Notes: generated by a model from the letters alone, not told the origin. Counted from the first letter of the stretch, positions 55,396 through 63,662 are shown. The stretch is DNA of 64,000 nt from an uncultured Prevotellaceae bacterium (GCA_946186575.1 CAMHNO010000001.1:153246-217245); one strand, 5' to 3'. Numbers and translations are program-made.

Positions 55396-56127
55396 CTACA
55401 GCTTGCCCTCGGCCTGATAGCTGTAGTAATTGCCACGACACACTATGATGTGGTCGTCAAGAGGGATGCCAACCGCATCGCAGGCACGCCTCACACGCTG
55501 CGTGAGAGCATCGTCCTGCACGCTTGGTCGTGGGTTGTTACTCGGGTGGTTGTGAGCCATAATGATGCTGCTGGCAAGGTGAGTGATGGCATGCTTGAGG
55601 ATGATTTTCTCGTCGCCCACAGTTGCCGACGTGCCACCCTTGCTCACCAAAACCCTTGCCTTGACATGCTTGGCACGGTCGAGCATCAAGAGCCACAACT
55701 CCTCATGATCTTTGTCAATCATGAAAGGCCTTAAATAATGATAAGCGATGTTGGCATCAAGAATTTGAGTGTCATCGTCAAACTCCTCGCCCTGAAAGCG
55801 CCGCGAAATCTCGATTGCCGCAAGCATTTGCAATGCCTTCACCTCGCCCACACCGCGATACATTGCCGCCAAGTCGTTATAGTTCAGGCGGGCAATCTTT
55901 GAAATCTTGTTATCGTAGTCATTTAGCAAGCGCTGGCACAAGTCCACTACGTTCTCACCACGGCTGCCGCTGCCAATGATGATGGCAAAAAGCTCGGCAG
56001 GCGACAGCGACGAGAATCCATATTTCATTGCCTTCTCACGCGGGCGGTCGTCGAGCGAGGTGTTGAGTTTCAGCGCCCTCGACTTGTGTTCTTGCCGCTC
56101 TTCGGCAGCTACGTCAGTTTCTTTCAT
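55396..56127 (-). CDS. radC: RadC family JAB/MPN domain protein
   Basis: Starting at ATG 56127 (2 nt after the glycosyltransferase stop) gives 243 residues. An N-terminal helix-hairpin-helix-like part (LSPAELFAIIIGSG, GVGEVKALQMLAAIEI) precedes a C-terminal JAB metal-binding domain with HNHPSNNPRPSVQDD, matching the JAMM motif of RadC proteins. The family was named for repair but its function is uncertain. It shares a transcript with the upstream membrane glycosyltransferase. Confidence 0.93.
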   Translation of the reverse strand: MKETDVAAEERQEHKSRALKLNTSLDDRPREKAMKYGFSSLSPAELFAIIIGSGSRGENVVDLCQRLLNDYDNKISKIARLNYNDLAAMYRGVGEVKALQMLAAIEISRRFQGEEFDDDTQILDANIAYHYLRPFMIDKDHEELWLLMLDRAKHVKARVLVSKGGTSATVGDEKIILKHAITHLASSIIMAHNHPSNNPRPSVQDDALTQRVRRACDAVGIPLDDHIIVCRGNYYSYQAEGKL

Positions 56128-56129
56128 AA

Positions 56130-57128
56130 TCACTTGCCCTTGCGCATTGCTATTTCCTCGTTGATGTCACGACCGTGACCTAACAATATCTTCCACACAA
56201 ACGCCTTGATAAATCCCACTCCATAAGCACCAAGCTGCACAAAACTCGACACAATGGCTATAGAGGCAATCTTTATGCTTTTGGTCTTGACAAGCGCGCT
56301 CAGCCACAACATTACCACATAGAGAACCAGAGGCAATATTGCCCACCAGCGCCAGAACAGCGCCAATAGTATCAGCACCAGGCAGCCCAGCACAAACACC
56401 GCCGGCAGGCAGTGAACGAGCTTCAACGAGTCGGGATAAAGAAGTTTGAGGGTGATGCGCGACATTCCAAACACATAGGTCTGGCGGGCAAACTTCTTCA
56501 AGTCTACCCTGCGCTTGTGATAGACATAAGCGTCACGAATCAAGCGAATGGAAAAGCCGGCTTGACGCACTCGCGTGCTCATGTCGATATCCTCGCTGAA
56601 CATCTCGCGGAAGCCGCCCACCTTCTCCCACACCTGTCGCGAGTAGCCCATGTTGAACGAGCGCGGCACAAATTTCTCGAGCTGCACCTTTCCGCCACGG
56701 ATTCCGCCTGTGGTCAAGAACGATGTCATCGAGAAGTTGATGGCCTTCTGCACGTCGGTAAAATCGTCGCTGGCAGCATCTGGGCCGCCAAAGCAGTCAA
56801 CATAGCTTTTCTCGAGCTCAGCCTTGAGCGTCGCGAAATAATCCTTGGGGATAACGCAATCGCTGTCGAAGAAAACAAAATACTCCCCGCTGGCGCGCTC
56901 CAAGCCGTAGTTGCGCGCTATGCTGCGACCCTCGTTCGACTTGTAATAGTAATGAATGTCGATATCGTTCTCATATTTCTTCGCCTGTTCCTCGCATCTC
57001 ACTGTGGAGCCATCCTCCACAAGCATCAGCTCAAAATCCTTGCAAGTCTGCTCCTTGAGACTGCGCAACAGGTCCTCTACCTCGGCAGGGCGATTATAGA
57101 CCGGTACTATGATTGAAAAATAAGGCAT
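56130..57128 (-). CDS. Membrane glycosyltransferase family 2
   Basis: The 332-residue protein starts MPYFSIIVPVYNRPAEVEDLL. It has the GT2 nucleotide-sugar site VEDGST, the metal-binding FFDSDCVIP, and acceptor-region residues FGGPDAASDDF and EDIDMSTRVRQAGF. C-terminal helices follow (LPAVFVLGCLVLILLALFW and others), placing it in the inner membrane. It is close to synthases that build lipid-linked glycans. Partners are unknown. It is followed by radC in the same transcript and driven by a consensus promoter. Confidence 0.88.
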   Translation of the reverse strand: MPYFSIIVPVYNRPAEVEDLLRSLKEQTCKDFELMLVEDGSTVRCEEQAKKYENDIDIHYYYKSNEGRSIARNYGLERASGEYFVFFDSDCVIPKDYFATLKAELEKSYVDCFGGPDAASDDFTDVQKAINFSMTSFLTTGGIRGGKVQLEKFVPRSFNMGYSRQVWEKVGGFREMFSEDIDMSTRVRQAGFSIRLIRDAYVYHKRRVDLKKFARQTYVFGMSRITLKLLYPDSLKLVHCLPAVFVLGCLVLILLALFWRWWAILPLVLYVVMLWLSALVKTKSIKIASIAIVSSFVQLGAYGVGFIKAFVWKILLGHGRDINEEIAMRKGK

Positions 57129-57156
57129 GAGATTTCTTTATTATGTGATTATTTTG

Positions 57157-57188
57157 CAAAGTTAACCAAACTCCATGAAAATGCCAAA
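57157..57188 (-). promoter_or_regulatory. Promoter of glycosyltransferase-radC transcript
   Basis: Minus strand: TTTG (57185-57188), 20 bp, TAACTTTG (57157-57164), 29 nt before the ATG. Confidence 0.75.
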
Positions 57189-57198
57189 TAAAAAAAGA

Positions 57199-57231
57199 GA
57201 TGACCCAATGCAGTCACTGCGTCGAGTCATC
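57199..57231 (-). terminator. Terminator of gpmI
   Basis: GATGAC...GTCATC arms with an inner GCAGT/ACTGC stem, followed on the minus strand by CTTTTTTTATTTGG. It directly precedes the next promoter. Confidence 0.75.
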
Positions 57232-57305
57232 ATAGTAAAACGAGTATATGAAATGAAAAAAATGTGTTGTTTTCGATTTCGTTTCTTGTTTTAATATTTC
57301 TTACT

Positions 57306-58829
57306 TCATTTGCTCTTTCTGATAAGTCCTGTGCCGGTCATCTGCGAAGGCTGTTCAAGGCCCATAATCTGGAGTATTGACGGAGCCACATCGGCCAGGC
57401 GGCCGTCAGCAACACAAGCATCCCTGTTGTCCGAGACATAGATGAATGGCACGGGATTCAGGGAGTGGGCAGTGTTGGGGGTGCCGTCCTCGTTGATGGC
57501 ATGGTCGCAGTTGCCATGATCGGCAATGATAATCACCTCGTAGCCAGCAGCCTTGGCGGCCTCAACGGTGGAGCGCACACAATCGTCGATAGTAACAACA
57601 GCCTTCACGATAGCTTCATAAACTCCTGTGTGACCCACCATGTCGCCATTGGCATAGTTCACCACGATAAAGTCATACTTTTGCTCGCCTATTGCCGCAA
57701 CCAAACGGTCTCTCACCTCGGGAGCACTCATCTCAGGCTTGAGATCATAGGTCGCAACTTTGGGCGATGGCACCAATATCCTGTCCTCACCCTCAAACGG
57801 TTCTTCGCGACCACCATTGAAGAAGAATGTCACGTGGGCATATTTTTCGGTCTCGGCAATGTGCAACTGCTTCTTGCCGCAGCTCGAGAGATACTCGGCA
57901 AGAGTGTTGTCGACATTCTCCTTCTTGAAAATCACATGCACACCAGTGAACGATGCGTCGTATGGGGTCATGCAATAATATTGAAGGCCTGGTATGGTAG
58001 TCATTCCCTGCTCGGGCATGTCTTGCTGAGTGAGCACGATGGTGAGCTCCTTGGCACGGTCGTTGCGATAGTTAAAGAAAATCACAACGTCGCCTTCCTT
58101 GATGCGGCCATCCACTTCACTGTTCACAATGGGCTTGATAAACTCATCGGTAACGCCCTCGTCATAGCTCTCCTGAATGGCTTGCACCATGTTGGAGCTC
58201 TTGCGGCCCACACCGTGCACGAGCTGGTCGTAGGCAAGGCGAATGCGCTCCCAACGCTTGTCGCGGTCCATGGCATAGTAGCGACCTGTCACCGTAGCCA
58301 CCACACCGGCGCTTTTTGCGCAATGCTCTTGGAGTTGAGCCACAAAGCCCTTGCCGCTCTCGGGATCGGTGTCACGGCCATCCATAAAGCAATGGATGAA
58401 AACATCTTTCAGGTCATACTGCTTGGCTATGTCACACAATGCAAACAAGTGCTCAAGCGAGCTGTGCACGCCACCGTTGCTGGTCAGCCCCATGAAATGG
58501 ATGGCCTTGCCAGTTTGCTTAGCATAGGCGTATGCACTCTTTATCTCGGGATTCTCAAGTATCGACCCATCGGCAATAGCTTTATTAATCTTCACAAGGT
58601 CTTGATACACCACTCGCCCACCGCCAATGTTGAGGTGGCCCACCTCGCTGTTGCCCATCTGTCCGTCGGGCAAGCCCACGTTCTCGCCGCTGGCTTGAAG
58701 CTGGCTGTGTGGATATTTGTCGATAAGCGAGTCCCAATAGGGAGTAGGAGTAGAGAAGATGGCATCGCTCTTGCTGCGGTCGCCAATTCCCCACCCGTCA
58801 AGAATCATTAATAAAGCTTTATTACTCAT
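57306..58829 (-). CDS. gpmI: 2,3-bisphosphoglycerate-independent phosphoglycerate mutase
   Basis: Glycolytic enzyme interconverting 3- and 2-phosphoglycerate with two manganese ions. The 507-residue protein has the metal and nucleophile start ILDGWGIGD and [14 protein letters not shown] (nucleophile Ser61), [12 protein letters not shown], and the C-terminal alkaline-phosphatase-like metal site [13 protein letters not shown]. Length is normal. It is monocistronic between its own promoter and terminator; its mRNA appears to begin with a stem-loop. Confidence 0.97.
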   Translation of the reverse strand: MSNKALLMILDGWGIGDRSKSDAIFSTPTPYWDSLIDKYPHSQLQASGENVGLPDGQMGNSEVGHLNIGGGRVVYQDLVKINKAIADGSILENPEIKSAYAYAKQTGKAIHFMGLTSNGGVHSSLEHLFALCDIAKQYDLKDVFIHCFMDGRDTDPESGKGFVAQLQEHCAKSAGVVATVTGRYYAMDRDKRWERIRLAYDQLVHGVGRKSSNMVQAIQESYDEGVTDEFIKPIVNSEVDGRIKEGDVVIFFNYRNDRAKELTIVLTQQDMPEQGMTTIPGLQYYCMTPYDASFTGVHVIFKKENVDNTLAEYLSSCGKKQLHIAETEKYAHVTFFFNGGREEPFEGEDRILVPSPKVATYDLKPEMSAPEVRDRLVAAIGEQKYDFIVVNYANGDMVGHTGVYEAIVKAVVTIDDCVRSTVEAAKAAGYEVIIIADHGNCDHAINEDGTPNTAHSLNPVPFIYVSDNRDACVADGRLADVAPSILQIMGLEQPSQMTGTGLIRKSK

Positions 58830-58871
58830 TTACTTAAATCTAACCTTTTGAATTTCGTCACAGTTTGTGTT

Positions 58872-58890
58872 CCCCAAAAAACCTTTGGGG
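58872..58890 (-). promoter_or_regulatory. 5'-terminal stem-loop of gpmI mRNA
   Basis: CCCCAAA (58872-58878) and TTTGGGG (58884-58890) form a 7-bp stem. The -7 box ends at 58895 (minus), so transcription should start near 58890, right at the stem. A stem at the very 5' end can protect mRNA from decay. Confidence 0.65.
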
Positions 58891-58894
58891 ACTG

Positions 58895-58925
58895 CAAATA
58901 TACTGCATTTTCGGCTCATTACAAA
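58895..58925 (-). promoter_or_regulatory. Promoter of gpmI
   Basis: Minus strand: TTTG (58922-58925), 19 bp, TATATTTG (58895-58902). The 58830-59150 gap otherwise holds only hairpins, including AATCAAGGA/TCCTTGATT at 59111-59138 after the next gene; no coding sequence was recognised there. Confidence 0.75.
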
Positions 58926-59110
58926 ATTATAACAACAATTTTTTGTAACGCGATTCACGATTGAAGGTTTAACATGAGCAAGGCACCAACAAAACTACCG
59001 CAATCACATGGCCCATAGCAGCACATCTGGCACAGACGCACAATGAGCAGCGCCCCCCTGCATGAGCTGCTCGGGGCGTCGCCACATTGCCATCAAAGTG
59101 CCGTGTTCTT

Positions 59111-59138
59111 AATCAAGGAGCTCGGTTGGTCCTTGATT
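59111..59138 (-). terminator. Hairpin after the 71-residue gene
   Basis: AATCAAGGA (59111-59119) and TCCTTGATT (59130-59138) form a perfect 9-bp stem, 12 bp after the stop of the small gene on the minus strand. No T-run follows, so it may be a weak terminator or a processing site. Confidence 0.45.
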
Positions 59139-59150
59139 CTCAAACCCGGA

Positions 59151-59366
59151 TCATTTCTTCTCGGGAGTGTCTTTCTTAGTGAGCTTGTCGGTCAAGAAGT
59201 CTACGGCGCTGTCAACCACCTGCTCAACCTTGGGGTCGAGAGAGTCGGGAGCAATCTTCTGTCCAATCTCAGTGGCTTTTTTCTTGATTTCCTCAGGGTT
59301 CTTGAGCACTTCACCTGCTTTGTCCTGAATAAAATCTTTAGCTTGATCCAAAAGTCCTTCGGCCAT
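59151..59366 (-). CDS. Small helical protein of unknown function (71 residues)
   Basis: The short protein MAEGLLDQAKDFIQDKAGEV... is charged and amphipathic, predicted all helix, with repeated ten-residue-like spacing of Lys/Glu and Asp (KNPEEIKKKATEIGQ, DSAVDFLTDKLTKK). It has no signal peptide, no cysteines and no membrane helix. It vaguely recalls small stress-related helical proteins but no family can be named. The frame is complete with good start context, and the hairpins on both sides suggest an independent transcript. Confidence 0.6.
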   Translation of the reverse strand: MAEGLLDQAKDFIQDKAGEVLKNPEEIKKKATEIGQKIAPDSLDPKVEQVVDSAVDFLTDKLTKKDTPEKK

Positions 59367-59408
59367 AATATTACATTTTAAAAGTTAGTAAATAAGTTAT
59401 TATTTCAA

Positions 59409-59437
59409 CTGGTCAAGTCCTAATGAAGCTCGACCAG
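59409..59437 (-). other. Hairpin after the lipoprotein gene
   Basis: CTGGTC (59409-59414) and GACCAG (59432-59437) form a 6-bp stem in the 88-bp gap between two small minus-strand genes. It has no clear T-run on the minus strand, so a terminator role is uncertain. Confidence 0.35.
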
Positions 59438-59454
59438 ACATTTTTCAAATGCTA

Positions 59455-59949
59455 TTATTTCTTCAGCTTGCTGAAGGCATCGCTGGTAGCATGGAACAGC
59501 GACTTCTGAGTCTCGCTTAGCTTGCCTTCTTTCTCGAGCTGTGCAATCTGCGCCTGCAGGTCTTGGCAGCGCTTTAACGCGGCATCATCAATCTTGCCGC
59601 TCTTCGACGACGGTATCAGCGCAACAAACGCCTCGTTATACTGCTTCAAGAGCTTATCGGTCTCGGTTTCGGCGTGGGGTTTAACTTTTGGTTGCTCAAG
59701 GTTCTGCTTGCCATCGGGCAGGGTCCCTGTCCTCAGATTGGGAGTCTGAGGATTCTCGATCTGCCCCTGTGGTTGCATTTTGTCGGCAGCGGCATTGGCT
59801 GGATTAGTAGCCTGGCCGTCACCACCCTTGTTCTCCACACTCTCGTTGCCGGGCGCAGCGCCCGATGCCTTATCACCGTTACCGCTGCCAGAGCATGCCG
59901 TCGACATGAGCGTGAGCGACACCAGTGATGCAAAAATCAGTTTCTTCAT
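59455..59949 (-). CDS. Small lipoprotein of unknown function
   Basis: From ATG 59949 the product has 164 residues with a clear lipoprotein signal (LTLMSTAC). A low-complexity Gly/Asn/Gln/Pro linker follows (GNGDKASGAAPGNESVENKG), then a helical C-terminal domain (TDKLLKQYNEAFVAL, then LQAQIAQLEKEGK, a short coiled coil). It should be anchored to a membrane with the helical domain free. No family recognised. A consensus promoter with a 30-nt leader supports the start; a longer frame to 60054 would begin before the promoter. Confidence 0.75.
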   Translation of the reverse strand: MKKLIFASLVSLTLMSTACSGSGNGDKASGAAPGNESVENKGGDGQATNPANAAADKMQPQGQIENPQTPNLRTGTLPDGKQNLEQPKVKPHAETETDKLLKQYNEAFVALIPSSKSGKIDDAALKRCQDLQAQIAQLEKEGKLSETQKSLFHATSDAFSKLKK

Positions 59950-59978
59950 TGCTATAACAGTTTTATAGTTTCTGGTTT

Positions 59979-60009
59979 CAAATTTAGACATTTTTTTGAT
60001 AACTGCAAA
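59979..60009 (-). promoter_or_regulatory. Promoter of small lipoprotein gene
   Basis: Minus strand: TTTG (60006-60009), 19 bp, TAAATTTG (59979-59986). Confidence 0.7.
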
Positions 60010-60040
60010 AAAAACGTCGCAAAAGGCACAAAAAAAACCA

Positions 60041-60077
60041 AAAAACCGCGGCAAGTCAAGCTGACTGCCACGGTTTT
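60041..60077 (-). terminator. Terminator of rplS
   Basis: AAAAACCGCGGCA (60041-60053) pairs with TGCCACGGTTTTT (60065-60077) with one mismatch. The minus strand continues GGTTTTTTGGTTTTTTTTG. Confidence 0.85.
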
Positions 60078-60112
60078 TGATTCTTCTAATCGCCGATGCG
60101 ATGCACCCTCAA

Positions 60113-60478
60113 TTATTGTGCATCCTTCTTAACGAAGCGGCGCTCCTTGATGCGAGCCTTCTTACCGGTGAGACCACGCAGGTAGTAAAGCTTAGCGCGA
60201 CGCACGCGACCATACTTGTTGATAACGATGTTGTCGATGAATGGAGATTCCATTGGGAAAATACGCTCAACGCCAATGCCGTCGCTGTTCTTGCGCACTG
60301 TGAAACGCTTCTTCACGCCCTCGCCGTTGATCTTGATAACAACGCCACGATACTGCTGAATACGCTCTTTGTTTCCCTCTTTAATGCGGTAAGCTACTGT
60401 GATGGTGTCGCCAGGAAGAAAGCTGGGCAACTCTTTGCCGGTAGCAAACGCTTGTTCTGCAACTTTAATTAAGTCCAT
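60113..60478 (-). CDS. rplS: 50S ribosomal protein L19
   Basis: The 121-residue protein from ATG 60478 (MDLIKVAEQAFATG) matches L19: GDTITVAYRIKEGNKERIQQYRGVVI, FTVRKNSDGIGVERIFP and the basic end GKKARIKERRFVKK. L19 sits at the interface of the two ribosomal subunits. A longer frame to 60610 would read through the promoter and the structured leader and is rejected. It stands alone here rather than in the rpsP-trmD-rplS operon common in other bacteria. Confidence 0.97.
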   Translation of the reverse strand: MDLIKVAEQAFATGKELPSFLPGDTITVAYRIKEGNKERIQQYRGVVIKINGEGVKKRFTVRKNSDGIGVERIFPMESPFIDNIVINKYGRVRRAKLYYLRGLTGKKARIKERRFVKKDAQ

Positions 60479-60511
60479 TGTAAATTGTGTAAAAACGTTT
60501 TTATTCAACTC

Positions 60512-60574
60512 TTCGCAATATTCACAAGCCACTCTAATAGGTTCACACCTAAACTTCTTGCCAGAGATTGCGAA
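60512..60574 (-). promoter_or_regulatory. Structured leader of rplS, candidate ribosomal-protein autoregulation site
   Basis: The outer stem TTCGCAAT (60512-60519) with ATTGCGAA (60567-60574) is 8 bp and perfect. Inside it lies TAGGT-TCAC-ACCTA (60538-60551). The outer stem closes almost at the predicted mRNA 5' end, and the gene begins 34 nt after its 3' arm. Such folded leaders in ribosomal-protein genes often bind the protein itself. Confidence 0.6.
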
Positions 60575-60582
60575 AAGCGGTG

Positions 60583-60613
60583 CAAAGGTACTACAAATTT
60601 CTTTGACCACAAA
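60583..60613 (-). promoter_or_regulatory. Promoter of rplS
   Basis: Minus strand: TTTG (60610-60613), 19 bp, TACCTTTG (60583-60590). Confidence 0.75.
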
Positions 60614-60667
60614 GAAGTTTGCTCTTTTTTTCTGATTTTTTCTTTAATTGACGAGTGTTTTTTTGCC

Positions 60668-61135
60668 CTATTTGAGTTCCAACAGGTACTCGACAAACTC
60701 CCTCACTGCCCCATCACCGCCATTCCTGGAGCATTGATAGTGGGCAATCTCTTTCACCTGGCGGCATGAGTCGGCGGGGCATCCCACCAAGCCGCAATGC
60801 TCCATGCACACGATGTCGAGCACGTCGTCGCCAATATAGGCCACATTCTCCCTCTTGCAGTCATACTTCTGCATTAGCTGCAACAGCGTCTCGAGTTTGT
60901 CGTGCTTGCCCTGATGCAGTTCGGTGATGTGAAGCTCACGAGCGCGGTTCTCAACGATGCTCGATGTCCTGCCAGTGATAATGGCTGGCACAATGCCGTT
61001 GGCAGGCAGCATCTCGTTTATGGCATAGCCATCCTTAATGTCAAACGACTTGAACAGCTCTCCATCAGGCCCCATGTTAATCTTGCCGTCGGTGAGCGTG
61101 CCGTCAACGTCCATTACAAGCAGCTTGATGTTCAT
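60668..61135 (-). CDS. kdsC: 3-deoxy-D-manno-octulosonate 8-phosphate phosphatase (KdsC-type HAD)
   Basis: KdsC removes phosphate from Kdo-8-phosphate, the third step toward Kdo in lipopolysaccharide. The 155-residue capless HAD protein has motif I MDVDGTLTDG, motif II ITGRTS, and motif III/IV with GKHDKLETL and YIGDDVLDIVCM. These features and the size match KdsC. ATG 61135 is chosen: it lies 4 nt after the previous stop, while a GTG at 61150 would overlap the epimerase gene by 11 nt. It ends the kdsA operon. Confidence 0.9.
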   Translation of the reverse strand: MNIKLLVMDVDGTLTDGKINMGPDGELFKSFDIKDGYAINEMLPANGIVPAIITGRTSSIVENRARELHITELHQGKHDKLETLLQLMQKYDCKRENVAYIGDDVLDIVCMEHCGLVGCPADSCRQVKEIAHYQCSRNGGDGAVREFVEYLLELK

Positions 61136-61139
61136 GGCT

Positions 61140-61793
61140 TTATTCTCCACATTCTTTCTTTATGTAGTTGATAATATCGCGATAGGTACCCAGGTGCCCA
61201 AAGAGCGACGAGGTGCCAAGCACAAAGCCGTCCACGCCCTGCTTGCCCCAGCGCTTCATGCGCTCAACGGTGCAAGCCCCATCCATGATAATCTCAAGGT
61301 TGTACTTGTCCTTGAGTTCGAGCAGCTGGCCTATTTTCTCCTCTACATAGGGCAGATAGATGTGCCCTGCATTACCTGGCTTGACGCCCATGAGCAGCAC
61401 ATTATCCACCAGGTCGTAATACTCGGTGAGGCTCTCGATTGTGGTCTCGGGATTAATCACGATGCCAGGTTTGCGGCCCTCTTTTCTTATCTTCTTTATC
61501 ACCTGCATGGGGTGGCTGTCGCTGTCGGGGTGAAAATACATGATGTCGACACCAGCGTCGGCAAACATTTTGATATACCGGCTTGGCTCCATGATCATCA
61601 TGTGAAGCTCTGTCACTAACGAGGTGTTGCGGCACACCGATTTCACATCGCCTAAGCCCATGGCAAAGTTGGGCACATATCGCCCGTCCATCACATCAAG
61701 ATGGAGGCGTGTAGCTCCAGCAGCCTCAAGGGCAAAGGTCTCGGCCTTGAGGTTGTCGAAGTTGGCACACATTAACGAAGGTGAATATATCAT
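61140..61793 (-). CDS. Ribulose-phosphate 3-epimerase family protein
   Basis: The 217-residue TIM barrel has the family signatures SPSLMCANFDNL, HLDVMDGRYVPNFAMG, ELHMMIMEP, GVKPGNAG and a C-terminal phosphate site DGFVLGTSSLFG. Family enzymes interconvert pentulose or hexulose phosphates using a metal and two aspartates. The motif MDGACTVERMK departs from the common DGGV-type segment of Rpe, so it may be an allulose-6-phosphate epimerase or a related enzyme rather than the housekeeping one. It is coupled by a 4-nt overlap to manA. Confidence 0.85.
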   Translation of the reverse strand: MIYSPSLMCANFDNLKAETFALEAAGATRLHLDVMDGRYVPNFAMGLGDVKSVCRNTSLVTELHMMIMEPSRYIKMFADAGVDIMYFHPDSDSHPMQVIKKIRKEGRKPGIVINPETTIESLTEYYDLVDNVLLMGVKPGNAGHIYLPYVEEKIGQLLELKDKYNLEIIMDGACTVERMKRWGKQGVDGFVLGTSSLFGHLGTYRDIINYIKKECGE

Positions 61794-62692
61794 AAGTTGT
61801 CTTCTATTATTTTTGACACGAAAGCCAGCTGCACATCATGCGTGGGCAGCTTCTCACCGGGCCACAGCATCACTGTGGAACCAGGAGGCACAGCCATGCC
61901 GTCGCAGCTTAGCCTTCCATCTACTAACGTGAAACACTCTATCATGTTGCTCTCGTTAGCGTAAAAATCTATGTTTTTGATGAGTTTTGTGCTATAGGTC
62001 TTCTCCACTATCTCTCCGCCGGCATAACTCTTGACGCTCGACTTGAGGCCGAGGTCGAGGGCGCTGGTGGCCTTCGCCACATGGAGCTCACGCTTGCGTC
62101 CCTGGGCATCGGTGCGGTCGTAGTCGTAGAAGCGGTAGGTGAAATCGCTGCCCTCCTCAATCTCAAACACCAGGCTGCCGGCTGTGATGGCATGCAAGGT
62201 ACCAGGCTCCACAAACACATAGTCGCCCTGCCCAACCGCCAGCTCGTCGGCCATTGCCATGAATTGTCCTTTGCTTATCATCTCGTCCTGCTGAGCCTTG
62301 TCGCGGCAGGTGCAGCCGTTGATGATGCTGCCCGAGGTGGGAGCGTCGATAAAGTACCACGACTCACGCTTGCCGTGCGACATGTGTTCGAGCTGGTTCG
62401 CCATATGGTCGTTGGGGTGAACCTGTATGCTCAGGTTCTCTTGGGCCTCGGTCAGTGCCAGCGTGAGCGGGAAATACTCGCAACGAGCCATCCCGTAGTC
62501 GGCCTTGAAGAGTGGGAACACATCGTTGAGGCAACGTCCACGCCACTCGCCGTTGAGAATCTCGTTCGACACGCCCTCACGGCAATACAGTGAGTACAGG
62601 TGCCCAATGTGGTCGCCTTCAACTCCGGTGCGGCTTGCTATCTTGGGGCCACCCCAAATTGTGTTGTGCACTATTCTCTTGAGTATAAGCAT
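61790..62692 (-). CDS. manA: Class I mannose-6-phosphate isomerase-like protein
   Basis: The 300-residue cupin protein has the zinc-binding LSIQVHPND, the GKRESWYFIDA segment, VEPGTLHAI and the FTYRFYDYDR motif of type I phosphomannose isomerases. It would interconvert fructose-6-phosphate and mannose-6-phosphate for GDP-mannose and surface glycans. It is shorter than E. coli ManA (about 390) and closer to the 300-residue Bacillus-type enzymes. It starts 2 nt after the kdsA stop and overlaps the epimerase gene by 4 nt, so all are one transcript. Confidence 0.9.
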   Translation of the reverse strand: MLILKRIVHNTIWGGPKIASRTGVEGDHIGHLYSLYCREGVSNEILNGEWRGRCLNDVFPLFKADYGMARCEYFPLTLALTEAQENLSIQVHPNDHMANQLEHMSHGKRESWYFIDAPTSGSIINGCTCRDKAQQDEMISKGQFMAMADELAVGQGDYVFVEPGTLHAITAGSLVFEIEEGSDFTYRFYDYDRTDAQGRKRELHVAKATSALDLGLKSSVKSYAGGEIVEKTYSTKLIKNIDFYANESNMIECFTLVDGRLSCDGMAVPPGSTVMLWPGEKLPTHDVQLAFVSKIIEDNL

Positions 62693-62693
62693 C

Positions 62694-63485
62694 TCACAGG
62701 GTTGTAATTTCTCTAATCTTCATTATCTGGTCGAGCAACGTGTCGAGCTGGTCAAGGGGCAGCATGCAGCTGCCATCGCACAGGGCACTTGCCGGATTGT
62801 TGTGAATCTCCATGAACAGTCCCGAGAGCACACCGGTTGCCACAGCAGCCTTGGCAAGATAAGGCACATACTCGCTCTTGCCGCTGTTGCCATAGTTGAA
62901 CCCGCCACCACTAATCTGCACACTGTGGGTGGCATCAAAGATTACTGGATAGCCCAGCCGTGCAAGCCTAACAAGTCCAGCCATATCGACCACGAGATTG
63001 TTATAACCAAAGCAGTTTCCACGTTCACAAAGCATGAAGTTCCTGCAACCGAAATATTCCATCTTGCTTACCACATTGCCCATCTCCTCGGGGCTCGAGA
63101 ACTGTGCCTTCTTGATGTTTACCATCTTACCAGTCCTGGCTGCAGCGTGAAGCAAGTCGGTCTGCCGGCACAAGAATGCTGGTATCTGAATGATATCGGC
63201 AACTTCAGCCACAGGCTCTGCTTGACTTGGCTCATGAATGTCGGTAACAATCTTCACGCCCACCTCGTCCTTTGCTTTCCTGAGGATGCGCAAGCCTTCT
63301 CCCATACCAGGCCCACGATAATTAGTTGCCTTAGTACGGTTAGCTTTATCCCACGAAGCTTTGAAATAAAAGTCAATATCATATTTGCTGGCAATGTCCC
63401 TAAGTGCCTGAGCCAGAAGCATCACATTCTCCTCACTTTCAATCACACAAGGGCCGGCAAGCAATTTGAACTTATTGTCAATCAT
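62694..63485 (-). CDS. kdsA: 3-deoxy-8-phosphooctulonate synthase
   Basis: KdsA condenses phosphoenolpyruvate with arabinose-5-phosphate to give Kdo-8-phosphate for the lipopolysaccharide inner core. The 263-residue TIM barrel has LLAGPCVIES, FKASWDKANRT, VTDIHEP, QIPAFLCRQTDLL and FDATHSVQ, the usual substrate-binding set. The leading Cys of AGPC and His/Asp/Glu positions suggest a metal-dependent form; confirm by alignment. It starts the operon kdsA-manA-rpe-kdsC. Arabinose-5-phosphate isomerase (kdsD) is not in the window. Confidence 0.96.
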   Translation of the reverse strand: MIDNKFKLLAGPCVIESEENVMLLAQALRDIASKYDIDFYFKASWDKANRTKATNYRGPGMGEGLRILRKAKDEVGVKIVTDIHEPSQAEPVAEVADIIQIPAFLCRQTDLLHAAARTGKMVNIKKAQFSSPEEMGNVVSKMEYFGCRNFMLCERGNCFGYNNLVVDMAGLVRLARLGYPVIFDATHSVQISGGGFNYGNSGKSEYVPYLAKAAVATGVLSGLFMEIHNNPASALCDGSCMLPLDQLDTLLDQIMKIREITTL

Positions 63486-63519
63486 AAGATGGATTTCAGT
63501 TTATTACGTTTAAAGCAGG

Positions 63520-63527
63520 CAAATTTA
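63520..63527 (-). promoter_or_regulatory. -7 box of kdsA operon
   Basis: Minus-strand TAAATTTG, 35 nt before the ATG; no convincing -33 was found. Confidence 0.5.
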
Positions 63528-63599
63528 ATAATAATTAATGATAATAGCACTATTTCTCCCCCTTTTTTTGAGTTAGGCAATGTCAATTCTTATTAAAAC

Positions 63600-63633
63600 T
63601 CAAGTGCCGCGGGGTATTCCCTGCGGCACTTGA
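63600..63633 (-). terminator. Terminator of the right-edge gene
   Basis: TCAAGTGCCGC (63600-63610) pairs with GCGGCACTTGA (63623-63633), with further GGG/CCC pairing inside. On the minus strand AGTTTTAATAAG follows. Confidence 0.85.
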
Positions 63634-63662
63634 ATGGGTCTTATCTTAATATTTTATTCTTT

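Noticed and set aside
58926-59150. Small RNA in the gap between gpmI and the 71-residue gene
   Set aside because: Hairpins are present, but no promoter with matching terminator could be assigned on either strand.
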